Below are positions 25,765 to 33,067 of a stretch of DNA of 64,000 bases, piece by piece (the stretch's first letter is position 1; each line of letters begins with the position of its first letter). This stretch comes from Bacteroidales bacterium UBA4772 (GTDB lineage Bacteria; Bacteroidota; Bacteroidia; Bacteroidales; VadinHA17). The notes under the pieces are model-generated. The model did no database searches. It saw nothing but the letters and a program-made list of their open reading frames with translations, and had not been told where the DNA came from. The stretch covers positions 28,340-92,339 of the forward strand of contig DHHM01000022.1 of assembly GCA_002403305.1 (NCBI GenBank). The letters are read 5' to 3'. A program made the position numbers and the translations under genes.

Positions 25765-26871
25765 ATGATCAGACTTGACCTCATCGTCGGCGCACGCCCC
25801 AACTTTATGAAGATAGCCCCAATCATTCGGGCCATCAGCGCTTATAACAATCACAGGAAACCTGAAACTATTGCGTTTCGCCTGGTCCATACCGGACAAC
25901 ACTACGACCGTAACATGAGCGGCTCTTTCTTTGAAGAGCTGGGTATACCGGAGCCGGATGTGAACCTGAATGTCGGCAGCGGAACGCAGGCGGAGCAGAC
26001 CTCCGGTATCATGCTTGGATATGAAAAGTTGCTGATGCAGCAGAAGACAGATCTATGTATTGTGGTTGGTGATGTCACTTCTACCATGGCTTGCGCAATC
26101 ACTGCAAGAAAGATGCTGGTCCCTGTTGCTCATGTAGAGGGGGGAATAAGGTCAGGCGATATGACCATGCCCGAGGAGATAAACAGAATAGTAACGGACA
26201 GTATCACGGACTATTTTTTCACTACTTCTGACACGGCAAATGAAAACCTAAGGAAGAACGGGGTGGGTGATGACAGGATCTTTTTCGTTGGCAACACCAT
26301 GATCGACACCCTGCTCTACAGCAGACCCCGTTTCAGACAACCGGATATCTGGAATGAGCTGCACCTGGCTGAGAAGGGATATATTGTCCTGACCCTCCAC
26401 CGGCCGAACAACGTTGATGATCCCTCAAACCTTCAGCGTCTCCTGGATGAGATAATTAACAGTTCCTCTGGTTTGCCGGTTGTCTTTCCTGTTCACCCCC
26501 GCACAAGAAAGGTATTGGGTTCAACAGCAGACTCCCTTGAGAGGCGCAGCCTCCATCTGACAGAACCTCTTGGTTATCTGGAGTTCAATTACCTTGTTGA
26601 AAGGGCGAAGGCTGTTATAACCGATTCGGGAGGCATAACCGAGGAAACAACAGTGATGTCTGTTCCTTGCATGACCCTGCGCGACAGCACCGAACGACCT
26701 GAAACAGTTACAATAGGAACCAACGAGCTACTTGGCACCAACCCTGACGCCATCGCCCCGGCAATGCAAAAACTCCTCTCCGGCCAATGGAAGAAAGGCT
26801 CCGTTCCCCCACTCTGGGATGGCCACACCGCAGAGCGAATAACAGACATTATCTGCAAACTCTTTTTATAG
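25765..26871 (+). CDS. wecB: UDP-N-acetylglucosamine 2-epimerase (non-hydrolysing)
   Basis: A 368-residue cytosolic epimerase converting UDP-GlcNAc to UDP-ManNAc. The N-terminal GARPNFMKIAPI (9-20) is the usual nucleotide-sugar site, and the catalytic residues of the WecB family are in place: Asp103 in VGDVTS, Glu125 in HVEGG, Glu138 in MPEEINR and His212 in LTLHRPNNVD. It precedes ugd by 11 bases, so the two should be one transcript and supply UDP-ManNAc and a UDP-uronate to the glycan. It is distinct from the CapG-type epimerase at 35295. Confidence 0.95.
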   Translation: MIRLDLIVGARPNFMKIAPIIRAISAYNNHRKPETIAFRLVHTGQHYDRNMSGSFFEELGIPEPDVNLNVGSGTQAEQTSGIMLGYEKLLMQQKTDLCIVVGDVTSTMACAITARKMLVPVAHVEGGIRSGDMTMPEEINRIVTDSITDYFFTTSDTANENLRKNGVGDDRIFFVGNTMIDTLLYSRPRFRQPDIWNELHLAEKGYIVLTLHRPNNVDDPSNLQRLLDEIINSSSGLPVVFPVHPRTRKVLGSTADSLERRSLHLTEPLGYLEFNYLVERAKAVITDSGGITEETTVMSVPCMTLRDSTERPETVTIGTNELLGTNPDAIAPAMQKLLSGQWKKGSVPPLWDGHTAERITDIICKLFL

Positions 26872-26882
26872 ACCTTCAGACC

Positions 26883-28187
26883 ATGAATATATCCATCGTT
26901 GGCACCGGCTACGTCGGCCTGGTAAGCGGCGCCTGCTTCGCTGAGCTCGGCGCCACAGTATGGTGCATCGACACCAACAAAGACAAGATCGACAAGCTCA
27001 ACAACGGCATCATCCCAATCTATGAACCCGGACTTGAAGATCTCGTACACCGCAACGTCAAGGCCGGCAGGCTGTTTTTCTCCACTGACCTTACAGAGAG
27101 CCTCAATGATGTCGAGATGCTCTTCATTGCCGTGGGTACTCCTCCCGGTGAGGACGGCAGCGCCGACCTTAGCTATGTAATTGATGTGGCAAAGAAAATA
27201 GGTCAGAACCTTGAAAAATACCTTCTTGTGGTGACCAAGAGCACTGTGCCGGTAGGATCCTCCGGGCTTGTTAAAAATGCCATAGAGACTGAACTGAAAG
27301 GTAGAGGTAAAAACATTGAATTTGATGTAGCCTCAAATCCCGAGTTCCTCAAGGAGGGTGCAGCCATTGACGACTTCATGAAACCCGATCGTGTTGTAGT
27401 TGGTGTTGAGAGTGAAAGGGCTAAGGAACTGATGATGCACCTCTATGCACCCATGATGCTTAACAATTTCAGGGTTATCTTCATGGATCTACCATCTGCC
27501 GAGATGACCAAGTACGCTGCCAACGCCATGCTCGCAACACGCATCAGCTTCATGAATGAGATCGCCAACCTCTGCGAGAAGGTGGGAGCAGACGCTACGA
27601 TGGTCAGAAAAGGTATCGGCACCGACAATCGCATTGGCAGTAAGTTCCTGTACCCCGGTGCTGGCTTCGGAGGCTCATGCTTTCCCAAGGATGTAAAAGC
27701 TCTGATCAGGACCGGAAGGGATCACGGTACGCCTCTGACGCTCCTTGAGTCGGTGGCAGCTATCAACGAACGACAGAAGAAAGTACTTTTTGCGAAATTC
27801 GCGAATCATTTCAAGGGCGAGGTAAAAGGAAAGAGAGCCGCCATCTGGGGACTATCATACAAACCCGGCACCGACGACATGCGTGAGGCGCCGTCGCTGA
27901 CCCTTATAAGCCAGCTGCTGGAGGCAGGATGCACCGTCAGGGCCTATGACCCGGCAGCAATGGATGAGGCCCGGCGAAGGCTTGGCAGCCGGATAGAGTA
28001 TGCTGACGACATTTATGATGCCATCAGGGATGCTGACGTGCTATTCCATATAACCGAATGGCAGGAGTTTCGGATGCCCGACTGGCAGAAGGTACGCTCG
28101 CTGATGAAGACTCCGCTCCTGATCGATGGTCGCGGAGTCTTTGACAAGACAAACCTGGATGGTATAACCTATCTTAAAATAGGATAA
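26883..28187 (+). CDS. ugd: UDP-glucose 6-dehydrogenase
   Basis: A 434-residue NAD-dependent dehydrogenase that oxidises UDP-glucose to UDP-glucuronate. The ATG at 26883 puts GTGYVGLVSGACFAELG (7-23) at the N-terminus; the longer frame from 26787 runs into wecB and is rejected. The catalytic Cys266 lies in GFGGSCFPKD, and FLKEGAAIDDF and NPEFLKEG are typical of Ugd rather than WecC-type UDP-ManNAc dehydrogenase, although WecC remains an alternative given the neighbouring wecB. The start codon directly follows the short repeat GACCTTCAGACC. It closes the 16-28 kb gene set and is followed by hairpin elements. Confidence 0.9.
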   Translation: MNISIVGTGYVGLVSGACFAELGATVWCIDTNKDKIDKLNNGIIPIYEPGLEDLVHRNVKAGRLFFSTDLTESLNDVEMLFIAVGTPPGEDGSADLSYVIDVAKKIGQNLEKYLLVVTKSTVPVGSSGLVKNAIETELKGRGKNIEFDVASNPEFLKEGAAIDDFMKPDRVVVGVESERAKELMMHLYAPMMLNNFRVIFMDLPSAEMTKYAANAMLATRISFMNEIANLCEKVGADATMVRKGIGTDNRIGSKFLYPGAGFGGSCFPKDVKALIRTGRDHGTPLTLLESVAAINERQKKVLFAKFANHFKGEVKGKRAAIWGLSYKPGTDDMREAPSLTLISQLLEAGCTVRAYDPAAMDEARRRLGSRIEYADDIYDAIRDADVLFHITEWQEFRMPDWQKVRSLMKTPLLIDGRGVFDKTNLDGITYLKIG

Positions 28188-28189
28188 TC

Positions 28190-28261
28190 GATCTTCCGAC
28201 CTCAGATTGAGGCTCCGCAATAGGCGGAGACTCAACCCCGATAACGAAGTGTATCGGGGCC
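28190..28261. repeat. 72-bp composite hairpin element, copy 1
   Basis: Two hairpins in series, CTCCGC/GCGGAG and CCCCGATA (28236-28243)/TATCGGGG (28252-28259), form an element whose reverse complement recurs at 63643-63714 with 67 of 72 bases identical. It follows ugd directly and may serve as its terminator. Confidence 0.9.
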
Positions 28262-28284
28262 TTGAGACCTTGAAACCTTCAGAC

Positions 28285-28312
28285 AAAAAAAAACTTGACT
28301 CGAGTTTTTTTT
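28285..28312 (+). terminator. Possible A/T-stem terminator
   Basis: A run of A followed by CT pairs with AG and a run of T around the loop TGACTCG, and the T tract continues downstream. The stem is weak because it is almost all A-T; the stronger hairpins just upstream may assist termination after ugd. Confidence 0.4.
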
Positions 28313-28350
28313 CTTTCTAAATTAGTGGTGTCTGTCAATAACTACTGATT

Positions 28351-28878
28351 ATGAAAAAGCTTACTATTCTTGCATTATTAACGGTATCAGGCATTTTGCT
28401 GACTGGCTGTGCCACCGTCAAGATCTACTCTGATGCGGGACTCAAGAACGAGACCGGAATCCGCTTCTACACTCTCAAGCCCTATCTGCTGGTCGAATAC
28501 CTTGCAGAGAAGGATAAAACAGTGAAAACATCCGTGGTTTATCTGCCTGATCTTTCTGATCCCCAGTTCATGGTACTGAAACCGGGCGTTGGCTCCAGTG
28601 AGTTGAAGATGGCCTTTAAAAACAGCGCTCTGGAATCGTACGGTGTTGCTGTCGACTCCCAACTGCCTGAAAGCATGGAAGCCTTTGCAGCGATGCTCTC
28701 CAAGAGCGCCTATGCTGCCCAGGCTTTCGAAGGCGCTCCTCCCTATACGCCCTCAGAAGAAGATGAACTCCCTTCTGATCCGGGAGCCTCCTTCAGACTG
28801 TTCGAGATAATAACCGGACCATCCGGGTCCACTTTAAAGGAGGTAGTAATATCAGGCAATAACAACCCGGAGTTATGA
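28351..28878 (+). CDS. Lipoprotein of unknown function
   Basis: A 175-residue predicted lipoprotein. The signal peptide MKKLTILALLTVSGILLTGC gives a lipobox at Cys20, followed by ATVKIYSD. The mature domain (about 150 residues) starts with a mixed alpha/beta pattern, TGIRFYTLKPYLLVEYLAEK, and ends with a Pro/Glu-rich stretch (PPYTPSEEDELPSDPG). I recognise no family. The stop codon overlaps the start of the peptidase gene in an ATGA arrangement, so the two are translationally coupled and likely act together. Confidence 0.82.
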   Translation: MKKLTILALLTVSGILLTGCATVKIYSDAGLKNETGIRFYTLKPYLLVEYLAEKDKTVKTSVVYLPDLSDPQFMVLKPGVGSSELKMAFKNSALESYGVAVDSQLPESMEAFAAMLSKSAYAAQAFEGAPPYTPSEEDELPSDPGASFRLFEIITGPSGSTLKEVVISGNNNPEL

Positions 28879-29816
28879 AGAACAGGGTACTCAACCGTAA
28901 GATATGGGTCACGGGTGTGCCACACAAGGTGGGCACCGGCTGGCTAGCCCCGCAGCCCGACCTGCGCGACTACACCCCTCTTAACCGCCAGATCACATCC
29001 TTCAACAGGAAACTCAATTTCCCAGGCCCTAAAACACTCCGCTCTCCGAACTCCGCTCTCCGAACTTCCCTCAAATCCGAAGTGGATTTGAGGGAATGGT
29101 GCAGTCCCGTTGAAAACCAGCAAGACCTGGGCGCTTGTACCGCCCACGCTGCCGCCGGCATAGTCGAGTACTTCGAGAAAAGAGCCTTCGGCAAGCATAC
29201 AGATGCATCCAGGCTCTTTCTCTACAAGACCACCCGCAACCTTATGCAGGTGACAGGCGACACCGGCGCATGGCTGCGTGAGACAATGGGAGCGCTGGTT
29301 CTTTGCGGCGTGCCGGACGAGAAATTCTGGCCCTACAAGGTGAAAGACTTTGATAAAGAACCAGGCGGATTTGTATATGCCCTTGCGGAGAACTACTCGA
29401 CCATAAAATACTTTTGCCACGACCCTCAGGGATTGGATAACGCAGCTCCGGATGTTCTCAGATCAGTAAAGGATTACCTCGCTGCCGGCATACCCTCGAT
29501 GTTCGGCTTCTGGGGATTCCAGTCATTTGAAGATAATGACATCCCGGGAGATATCCCCTACCCATGCAAGGGAGAGAATGCACAGTGGGGGCATGCCGTC
29601 GTAGCCGTCGGTTATGACGATGACCGAAAGATATCCAATCTTAAATGCAAAACTGAAACCAAAGGCGCTCTTCTTATCCGCAACTCATGGGGTAAGAGCT
29701 GGGGCGACGACGGGTATGGCTGGCTGCCGTATGACTACGTCCTCAACGGCCTCGCCCTCGACTTCTGGTCGCTGATAGACATGCGGTGGATTGACACCGG
29801 TAAATTCGGACTTTGA
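28875..29816 (+). CDS. Papain-like (C1 family) cysteine peptidase
   Basis: A 313-residue C1A-type peptidase. Papain landmarks are all visible: oxyanion Gln82 and catalytic Cys88 in NQQDLGACTAHAA, His240 in WGHAVVAVGYDD and Asn270 in LIRNSWGKSWGD. No signal peptide is seen at the N-terminus (MKNRVLNRKIWVTGVPHKVG), so it may stay in the cytosol or use another route. A linker at residues 54-67 is encoded by a 35-base heptamer array (29037-29071) and is followed by a perfect 11-bp hairpin in the DNA (29068-29094). It is coupled by a 4-base overlap to the lipoprotein gene. Substrate is unknown. Confidence 0.9.
   Translation: MKNRVLNRKIWVTGVPHKVGTGWLAPQPDLRDYTPLNRQITSFNRKLNFPGPKTLRSPNSALRTSLKSEVDLREWCSPVENQQDLGACTAHAAAGIVEYFEKRAFGKHTDASRLFLYKTTRNLMQVTGDTGAWLRETMGALVLCGVPDEKFWPYKVKDFDKEPGGFVYALAENYSTIKYFCHDPQGLDNAAPDVLRSVKDYLAAGIPSMFGFWGFQSFEDNDIPGDIPYPCKGENAQWGHAVVAVGYDDDRKISNLKCKTETKGALLIRNSWGKSWGDDGYGWLPYDYVLNGLALDFWSLIDMRWIDTGKFGL
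29037..29094. repeat. Heptamer array plus perfect hairpin inside a coding region
   Basis: Five 7-base units, CTCCGCT, CTCCGAA, CTCCGCT, CTCCGAA and CTTCCCT, run from 29037 to 29071. They abut CCCTCAAATCC (29068-29078) and GGATTTGAGGG (29084-29094), an 11-bp perfect stem with a 5-base loop. All lies within the peptidase gene. Confidence 0.95.
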
Positions 29817-29836
29817 TGCTTCGTAAACAAACAACA

Positions 29837-29870
29837 CTTTAACCTTTAACCTTTCCCCTTTAACCTTTAC
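29837..29870. repeat. Heptamer tandem repeat, unit CTTTAAC
   Basis: Units CTTTAAC, CTTTAAC, CTTTCCC, CTTTAAC and CTTTACG run into the stop codon of the minus-strand holin-like gene. Immediately next to it is a perfect 8-bp stem ACGTGAGC/GCTCACGT (29869-29888). Confidence 0.9.
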
Positions 29871-30106
29871 GTGAGCAGTGGCTCACGTTTAAACATCTGG
29901 TCCTGCGAGTTCGTTGCCAGACACTTCAGTAAGTATGACAGCGCTGCTGATATCCCGGCAATAAGAACAGGCTTCATGGTAACCCATGTAAAGATTGCGC
30001 CGTTGTCAAGAATGTCAATCAACCCCGTAATGATTGCGGTAAGTATGGCAATAAGCAGTCCCCTGAAAAAGTCTTTTGCATTAAGCTGCAGGAATTTTGA
30101 TTTCAT
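29867..30106 (-). CDS. Small two-segment membrane protein, holin-like, copy 1
   Basis: A 79-residue protein with two hydrophobic segments, GLLIAILTAIITGLIDIL (about 16-33) and PVLIAGISAALSYLLKCL (about 46-63), a basic N-terminus and a charged tail NSQDQMFKREP. Small proteins of this pattern in Bacteroidota are commonly annotated as phage holins, and that is my best suggestion; no lysin lies beside it, though a papain-like peptidase is convergent with it. The copy at 32679 is 61 of 79 residues identical by eye. The 3' end of both genes can form a short hairpin. It could also be a membrane protein with no lytic role. Confidence 0.72.
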   Translation of the reverse strand: MKSKFLQLNAKDFFRGLLIAILTAIITGLIDILDNGAIFTWVTMKPVLIAGISAALSYLLKCLATNSQDQMFKREPLLT

Positions 30107-30288
30107 GACCTGGTTGTTTTAGTGTTTAACTTTCACAACCTTAAAGTTAAGCCAATCATCGGTCAAAGTCAACTAATGATATATGCTTAACGAAAAACAG
30201 TGGAACTCTGTATAAACTCCGTGCTGCACGGCAGGTGCTCTGTGATGAAAAAGATATGAGACGTGAGAGGTTAGATATTAGCGAAGGG

Positions 30289-30323
30289 GTATTCAGTATT
30301 CGGCATTCAGTAATCAGTATTCG
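30289..30323. repeat. Heptamer tandem repeat, unit near GTATTCA
   Basis: Units GTATTCA, GTATTCG, GCATTCA, GTAATCA and GTATTCG follow one another directly. Confidence 0.9.
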
Positions 30324-30510
30324 GTCGGTTTTGACAGCCTGCTTACTACTTACTCCTTTCCTACTGGTGATGATGGAGCGACTAAGCGACTGAGTGACTT
30401 ACTTTCGCCTTTATCCTTGAAAAGTCTTTTTCCTTTTGTCTTGAGTATATGCTGACCGCTGACCGCTGAACAAAACAGGGGCATGACCACAAAAAAACAA
30501 AATAAATATA

Positions 30511-30518
30511 TATTTTTG
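30511..30518 (+). promoter_or_regulatory. -7 promoter box of the ATPase gene
   Basis: TATTTTTG matches TAnnTTTG and ends 25 bases before the GTG start at 30544. Confidence 0.55.
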
Positions 30519-30543
30519 TGGTTGTAACAAGAAAAATAACCGA

Positions 30544-31761
30544 GTGATAAAACGCGATTTATATTTAAACCAGCTTTGCCGTTTCATTGACAAGCCCCTC
30601 ATAAAGGTTATTACCGGCATAAGGCGCAGCGGGAAATCGGTTATGCTCGCTCTTTTACGTGAAGAGCTGCTTAACCGGGGCGTCGATGCAGGCAGGATAA
30701 TCCATATCAACTTTGAAAGCCTGGAATACTCCGGCATCAAAACAGCGGAGTCATTGTACAGATATGTAAAGGACAAAACAAAAGCCGGTGAGCGCTGTTA
30801 TCTTCTTCTCGATGAGATCCAGGAGGTGGATCACTGGGAAAAGGCAGTTAACTCTTTCTTCACTGATCTTGATGCTGACATATATATTACGGGCTCCAAT
30901 TCCCATCTGCTCTCCTCAGAGCTCTCCACTTACCTTGCCGGAAGGTATGTTGAGCTCAATCTGTTCACTCTCTCCTTTGCAGAGTATTTGCAATTCAGAA
31001 AAGAGCTTAAAGGTATTGAGCCTGTAAACATCAGGAATGAGTTCGGCGGATTTCTCCGTTCAGGCGGCTTCCCTGTCCTGCACGTGACTGATTATGAGGA
31101 TGAGACCGCCGGCAAGGTGGTGTATGATATATACTCCTCAATAATTCTCCGCGATGTGGTTCAACGCAACAGAATAAGGGATATTGAGCTTCTCGAGCGT
31201 GTTGTAAAGTACCTGTTTGACAATATCGGCAATAGGTTTTCTGCAGCAAATGTTGCAGCTTATTTTAAAAGCCAGCAACGTAAGATAGATCTGAATACAG
31301 TTTATAATTACATTGACGCTCTGGAAGGAGCCTATATCATATATCGTGTTCCCAGGTATGATGTCAAAGGCAGGGAGATACTCAAGACGCTTGAGAAATG
31401 CTATGTAGGAGATCCCGGATTGATCCATGCCGTCATGGGTTACAGGGACAGGTCCATATCAGGCCTGCTTGAGAACATTGTTATGCTGGAGCTGAAGCGC
31501 AGGGGATATGATGTATATACTGGTCGTTCGGAGGAGAGGGAGATAGATTTTATCGCAAAAAAAGGAGAGGAAAGGATTTACGTTCAGGTCTCCTTCCGCA
31601 TGGATGCACAGGCAACTGTTGACCGGGAGTTCACTCCTCTGATGGAGATACGTGATCATCACCCGAAATATGTTGTCACAATGGATGAAATCTGGCGAGA
31701 CAATTATGAAGGCATAAAGCACATGCACATAGCTGATTTTCTTCTCGCCGATTTTTATTAG
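30544..31761 (+). CDS. DUF4143-type AAA ATPase
   Basis: A 405-residue ATP-binding protein like the one at 11569 but clearly different in sequence. Walker A is GIRRSGKS (25-32), Walker B YLLLDEIQEV has Asp90-Glu91, and ITGSNS near residue 118 resembles sensor 1. The C-terminal end has the nuclease-like pattern REIDFIAKKGEERIYVQVSF. A GTG start is used. It lies between the two holin-like gene copies with the pRiA4b-like gene, forming a 2.5-kb insert of unknown purpose. Family is secure and function unknown. Confidence 0.87.
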   Translation: MIKRDLYLNQLCRFIDKPLIKVITGIRRSGKSVMLALLREELLNRGVDAGRIIHINFESLEYSGIKTAESLYRYVKDKTKAGERCYLLLDEIQEVDHWEKAVNSFFTDLDADIYITGSNSHLLSSELSTYLAGRYVELNLFTLSFAEYLQFRKELKGIEPVNIRNEFGGFLRSGGFPVLHVTDYEDETAGKVVYDIYSSIILRDVVQRNRIRDIELLERVVKYLFDNIGNRFSAANVAAYFKSQQRKIDLNTVYNYIDALEGAYIIYRVPRYDVKGREILKTLEKCYVGDPGLIHAVMGYRDRSISGLLENIVMLELKRRGYDVYTGRSEEREIDFIAKKGEERIYVQVSFRMDAQATVDREFTPLMEIRDHHPKYVVTMDEIWRDNYEGIKHMHIADFLLADFY

Positions 31762-31774
31762 TGTTCTGCGCCGA

Positions 31775-31917
31775 CTTGGAATTTGGAACCTTGAACTTAG
31801 AACCTGAACCCTGAACGAGCGAGCGACGGAGTGACTAAGTGACTCAGTGACTAAGCGACAAAAACCCGGAACCCGGCACCTGGAACCCTAAACCCTAAAT
31901 TTGAAACTCTGAACCGG
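31775..31917. repeat. Composite heptamer region, 143 bases
   Basis: Three successive period-7 arrays with different units adjoin: one near TTGGAAC/CTTAGAA (31775-31816), one near GAGTGACT (about 31817-31860) and one near ACCCGGA/ACCCTAA (about 31863-31917). Periodicity stays at seven while the unit changes. Confidence 0.85.
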
Positions 31918-32018
31918 GGACTGCTTTAACGGGACGAGCTCGCCGACTTCATCGGACGTAGCCGACTATGTCGGCCGAAGTCCGTAGGCAAACACAGAAC
32001 AATGAACACGAAACGAAT

Positions 32019-32597
32019 ATGATAAACACCTTCCAGATCCGCATCGATCTGGCCCGCTACCGCCCGAAAATATGGCGCCGGCTGCTGATAAGGTCAGACC
32101 TCCCGCTTGCTGACTTTCATATGGCCATACAGATAGCCATGGGATGGGATAACAGTCACCTGCACCAGTTTATAAAAGACAGGAAATTCTATTCAGAGCG
32201 ACTTGAGGAAGACTGGACATGGGACGACATGCATAACATTGACTATGCCGAAATGCGCATATCAGATCTTCTAGAAAAAGAAAAGGATAAGATTGAATAT
32301 GAATATGACTTTGGCGACGGATGGGTTCATGACATAAAGCTTGAGAAGATCCTCCCGGCAGATGACACCATGAAGTCACCTGTCTGTATCGGCGGAGCAC
32401 TGGCCTGTCCGCCGGAGGACTGCGGAGGCATCTGGGGCTATGCACAGATGCTTGAGGCATTGAAAGACCCGCGTCACGAGCAACATGAAGAAACCCTTGA
32501 ATGGATCGGAGAGGATTTTGATCCGGAACTTTTTAATATAGAAGCTGTCAATAAGCTGTTAAAGAAGTACGTCAAGTACGGGATTTCTAAGGCATAG
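32019..32597 (+). CDS. Plasmid pRiA4b ORF-3-like protein
   Basis: A 192-residue protein of the pRiA4b ORF-3 family. The N-terminal signature TFQIRIDLARYRPKIWRRLL (4-23) and FHMAIQIAMGWDNSHLHQF, YEYDFGDGWVHDI and the cysteine/Pro segment CIGGALACPPEDCGG are diagnostic. A frame from 31968 is open, but the ATG at 32019 begins the conserved domain. The biochemical role of the family is not known; members often lie on plasmids, integrated elements and near mobile genes. Here it sits with an ATPase between duplicated holin-like genes. Confidence 0.9.
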   Translation: MINTFQIRIDLARYRPKIWRRLLIRSDLPLADFHMAIQIAMGWDNSHLHQFIKDRKFYSERLEEDWTWDDMHNIDYAEMRISDLLEKEKDKIEYEYDFGDGWVHDIKLEKILPADDTMKSPVCIGGALACPPEDCGGIWGYAQMLEALKDPRHEQHEETLEWIGEDFDPELFNIEAVNKLLKKYVKYGISKA

Positions 32598-32646
32598 GAT
32601 CAATTGTCAGGGGATACCTGACAATTAAGACGGAAGGCTGAGGACT

Positions 32647-32674
32647 GGATTTGGAACCAGGAACAAGGAACTTC
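32647..32674. repeat. Heptamer tandem repeat, unit near GAACCAG
   Basis: Units GGATTTG, GAACCAG, GAACAAG and GAACTTC lie just before the 3' end of the second holin-like gene. Confidence 0.75.
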
Positions 32675-32678
32675 CGCC

Positions 32679-32918
32679 TCAGGCGAGTCTTGGCTCGCGT
32701 TTAAACATCTGGTCCTGTGAGTTTGTAGCCAGGCATTTCAACAGGTATGACAAAGCGGCAGAGATACCTGCAATGAGCACCGGCTTAAGAGTCACCCAGG
32801 TAAAAACAGCACCGGTGTCAAGGATATTAATAACACCTGTCAGTACAGCAGTAAGAAATGCAATCAGCAGACCTCTTGAAAAGTCTTTCCAATCAAGGGT
32901 AAGAAATTTTGATTTCAT
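32679..32918 (-). CDS. Small two-segment membrane protein, holin-like, copy 2
   Basis: A 79-residue paralogue of the product of 29867-30106, with the same length, same segment order and an almost identical second half (PVLIAGISAALSYLLKCL, NSQDQMFKREP). Upstream, both copies share TTGTGAAAGTT about 20 bases before the start, which suggests a common promoter. It is divergent from capE and separates the accessory patch from the sugar-nucleotide genes. Holin-like annotation is by resemblance only. Confidence 0.72.
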   Translation of the reverse strand: MKSKFLTLDWKDFSRGLLIAFLTAVLTGVINILDTGAVFTWVTLKPVLIAGISAALSYLLKCLATNSQDQMFKREPRLA

Positions 32919-33067
32919 AGCGTAATTCTTTTGGTTGAACTTTCACAATCATAAAATTACATTATCTAAAATAAAAGATCAAACATTTGGATTTTTAAAG
33001 TATCGGAGCTTAAGCCCCACAAGATCAACCATTAGCTATTAATGTTATAATTAGACGATATCTCTAG

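Larger units (their letters stand above)
30107..30543. other. Intergenic region with several heptamer arrays
   Basis: Three separate period-7 arrays occur here: 30289-30323 (near GTATTCA, five units), 30378-30398 (near GCGACTA/GAGTGAC) and 30452-30472 (GCTGACC, three units). A promoter box for the ATPase gene is at 30511-30518. No gene is seen. Confidence 0.75.

Noticed and set aside
26787..26882. Extended N-terminus of ugd
   Set aside because: The extra 32 residues overlap wecB in another frame and the Rossmann motif requires the start at 26883.
29867..32918. Prophage or tailocin
   Set aside because: Apart from the two holin-like genes, no capsid, tail, terminase, integrase or endolysin gene is present.
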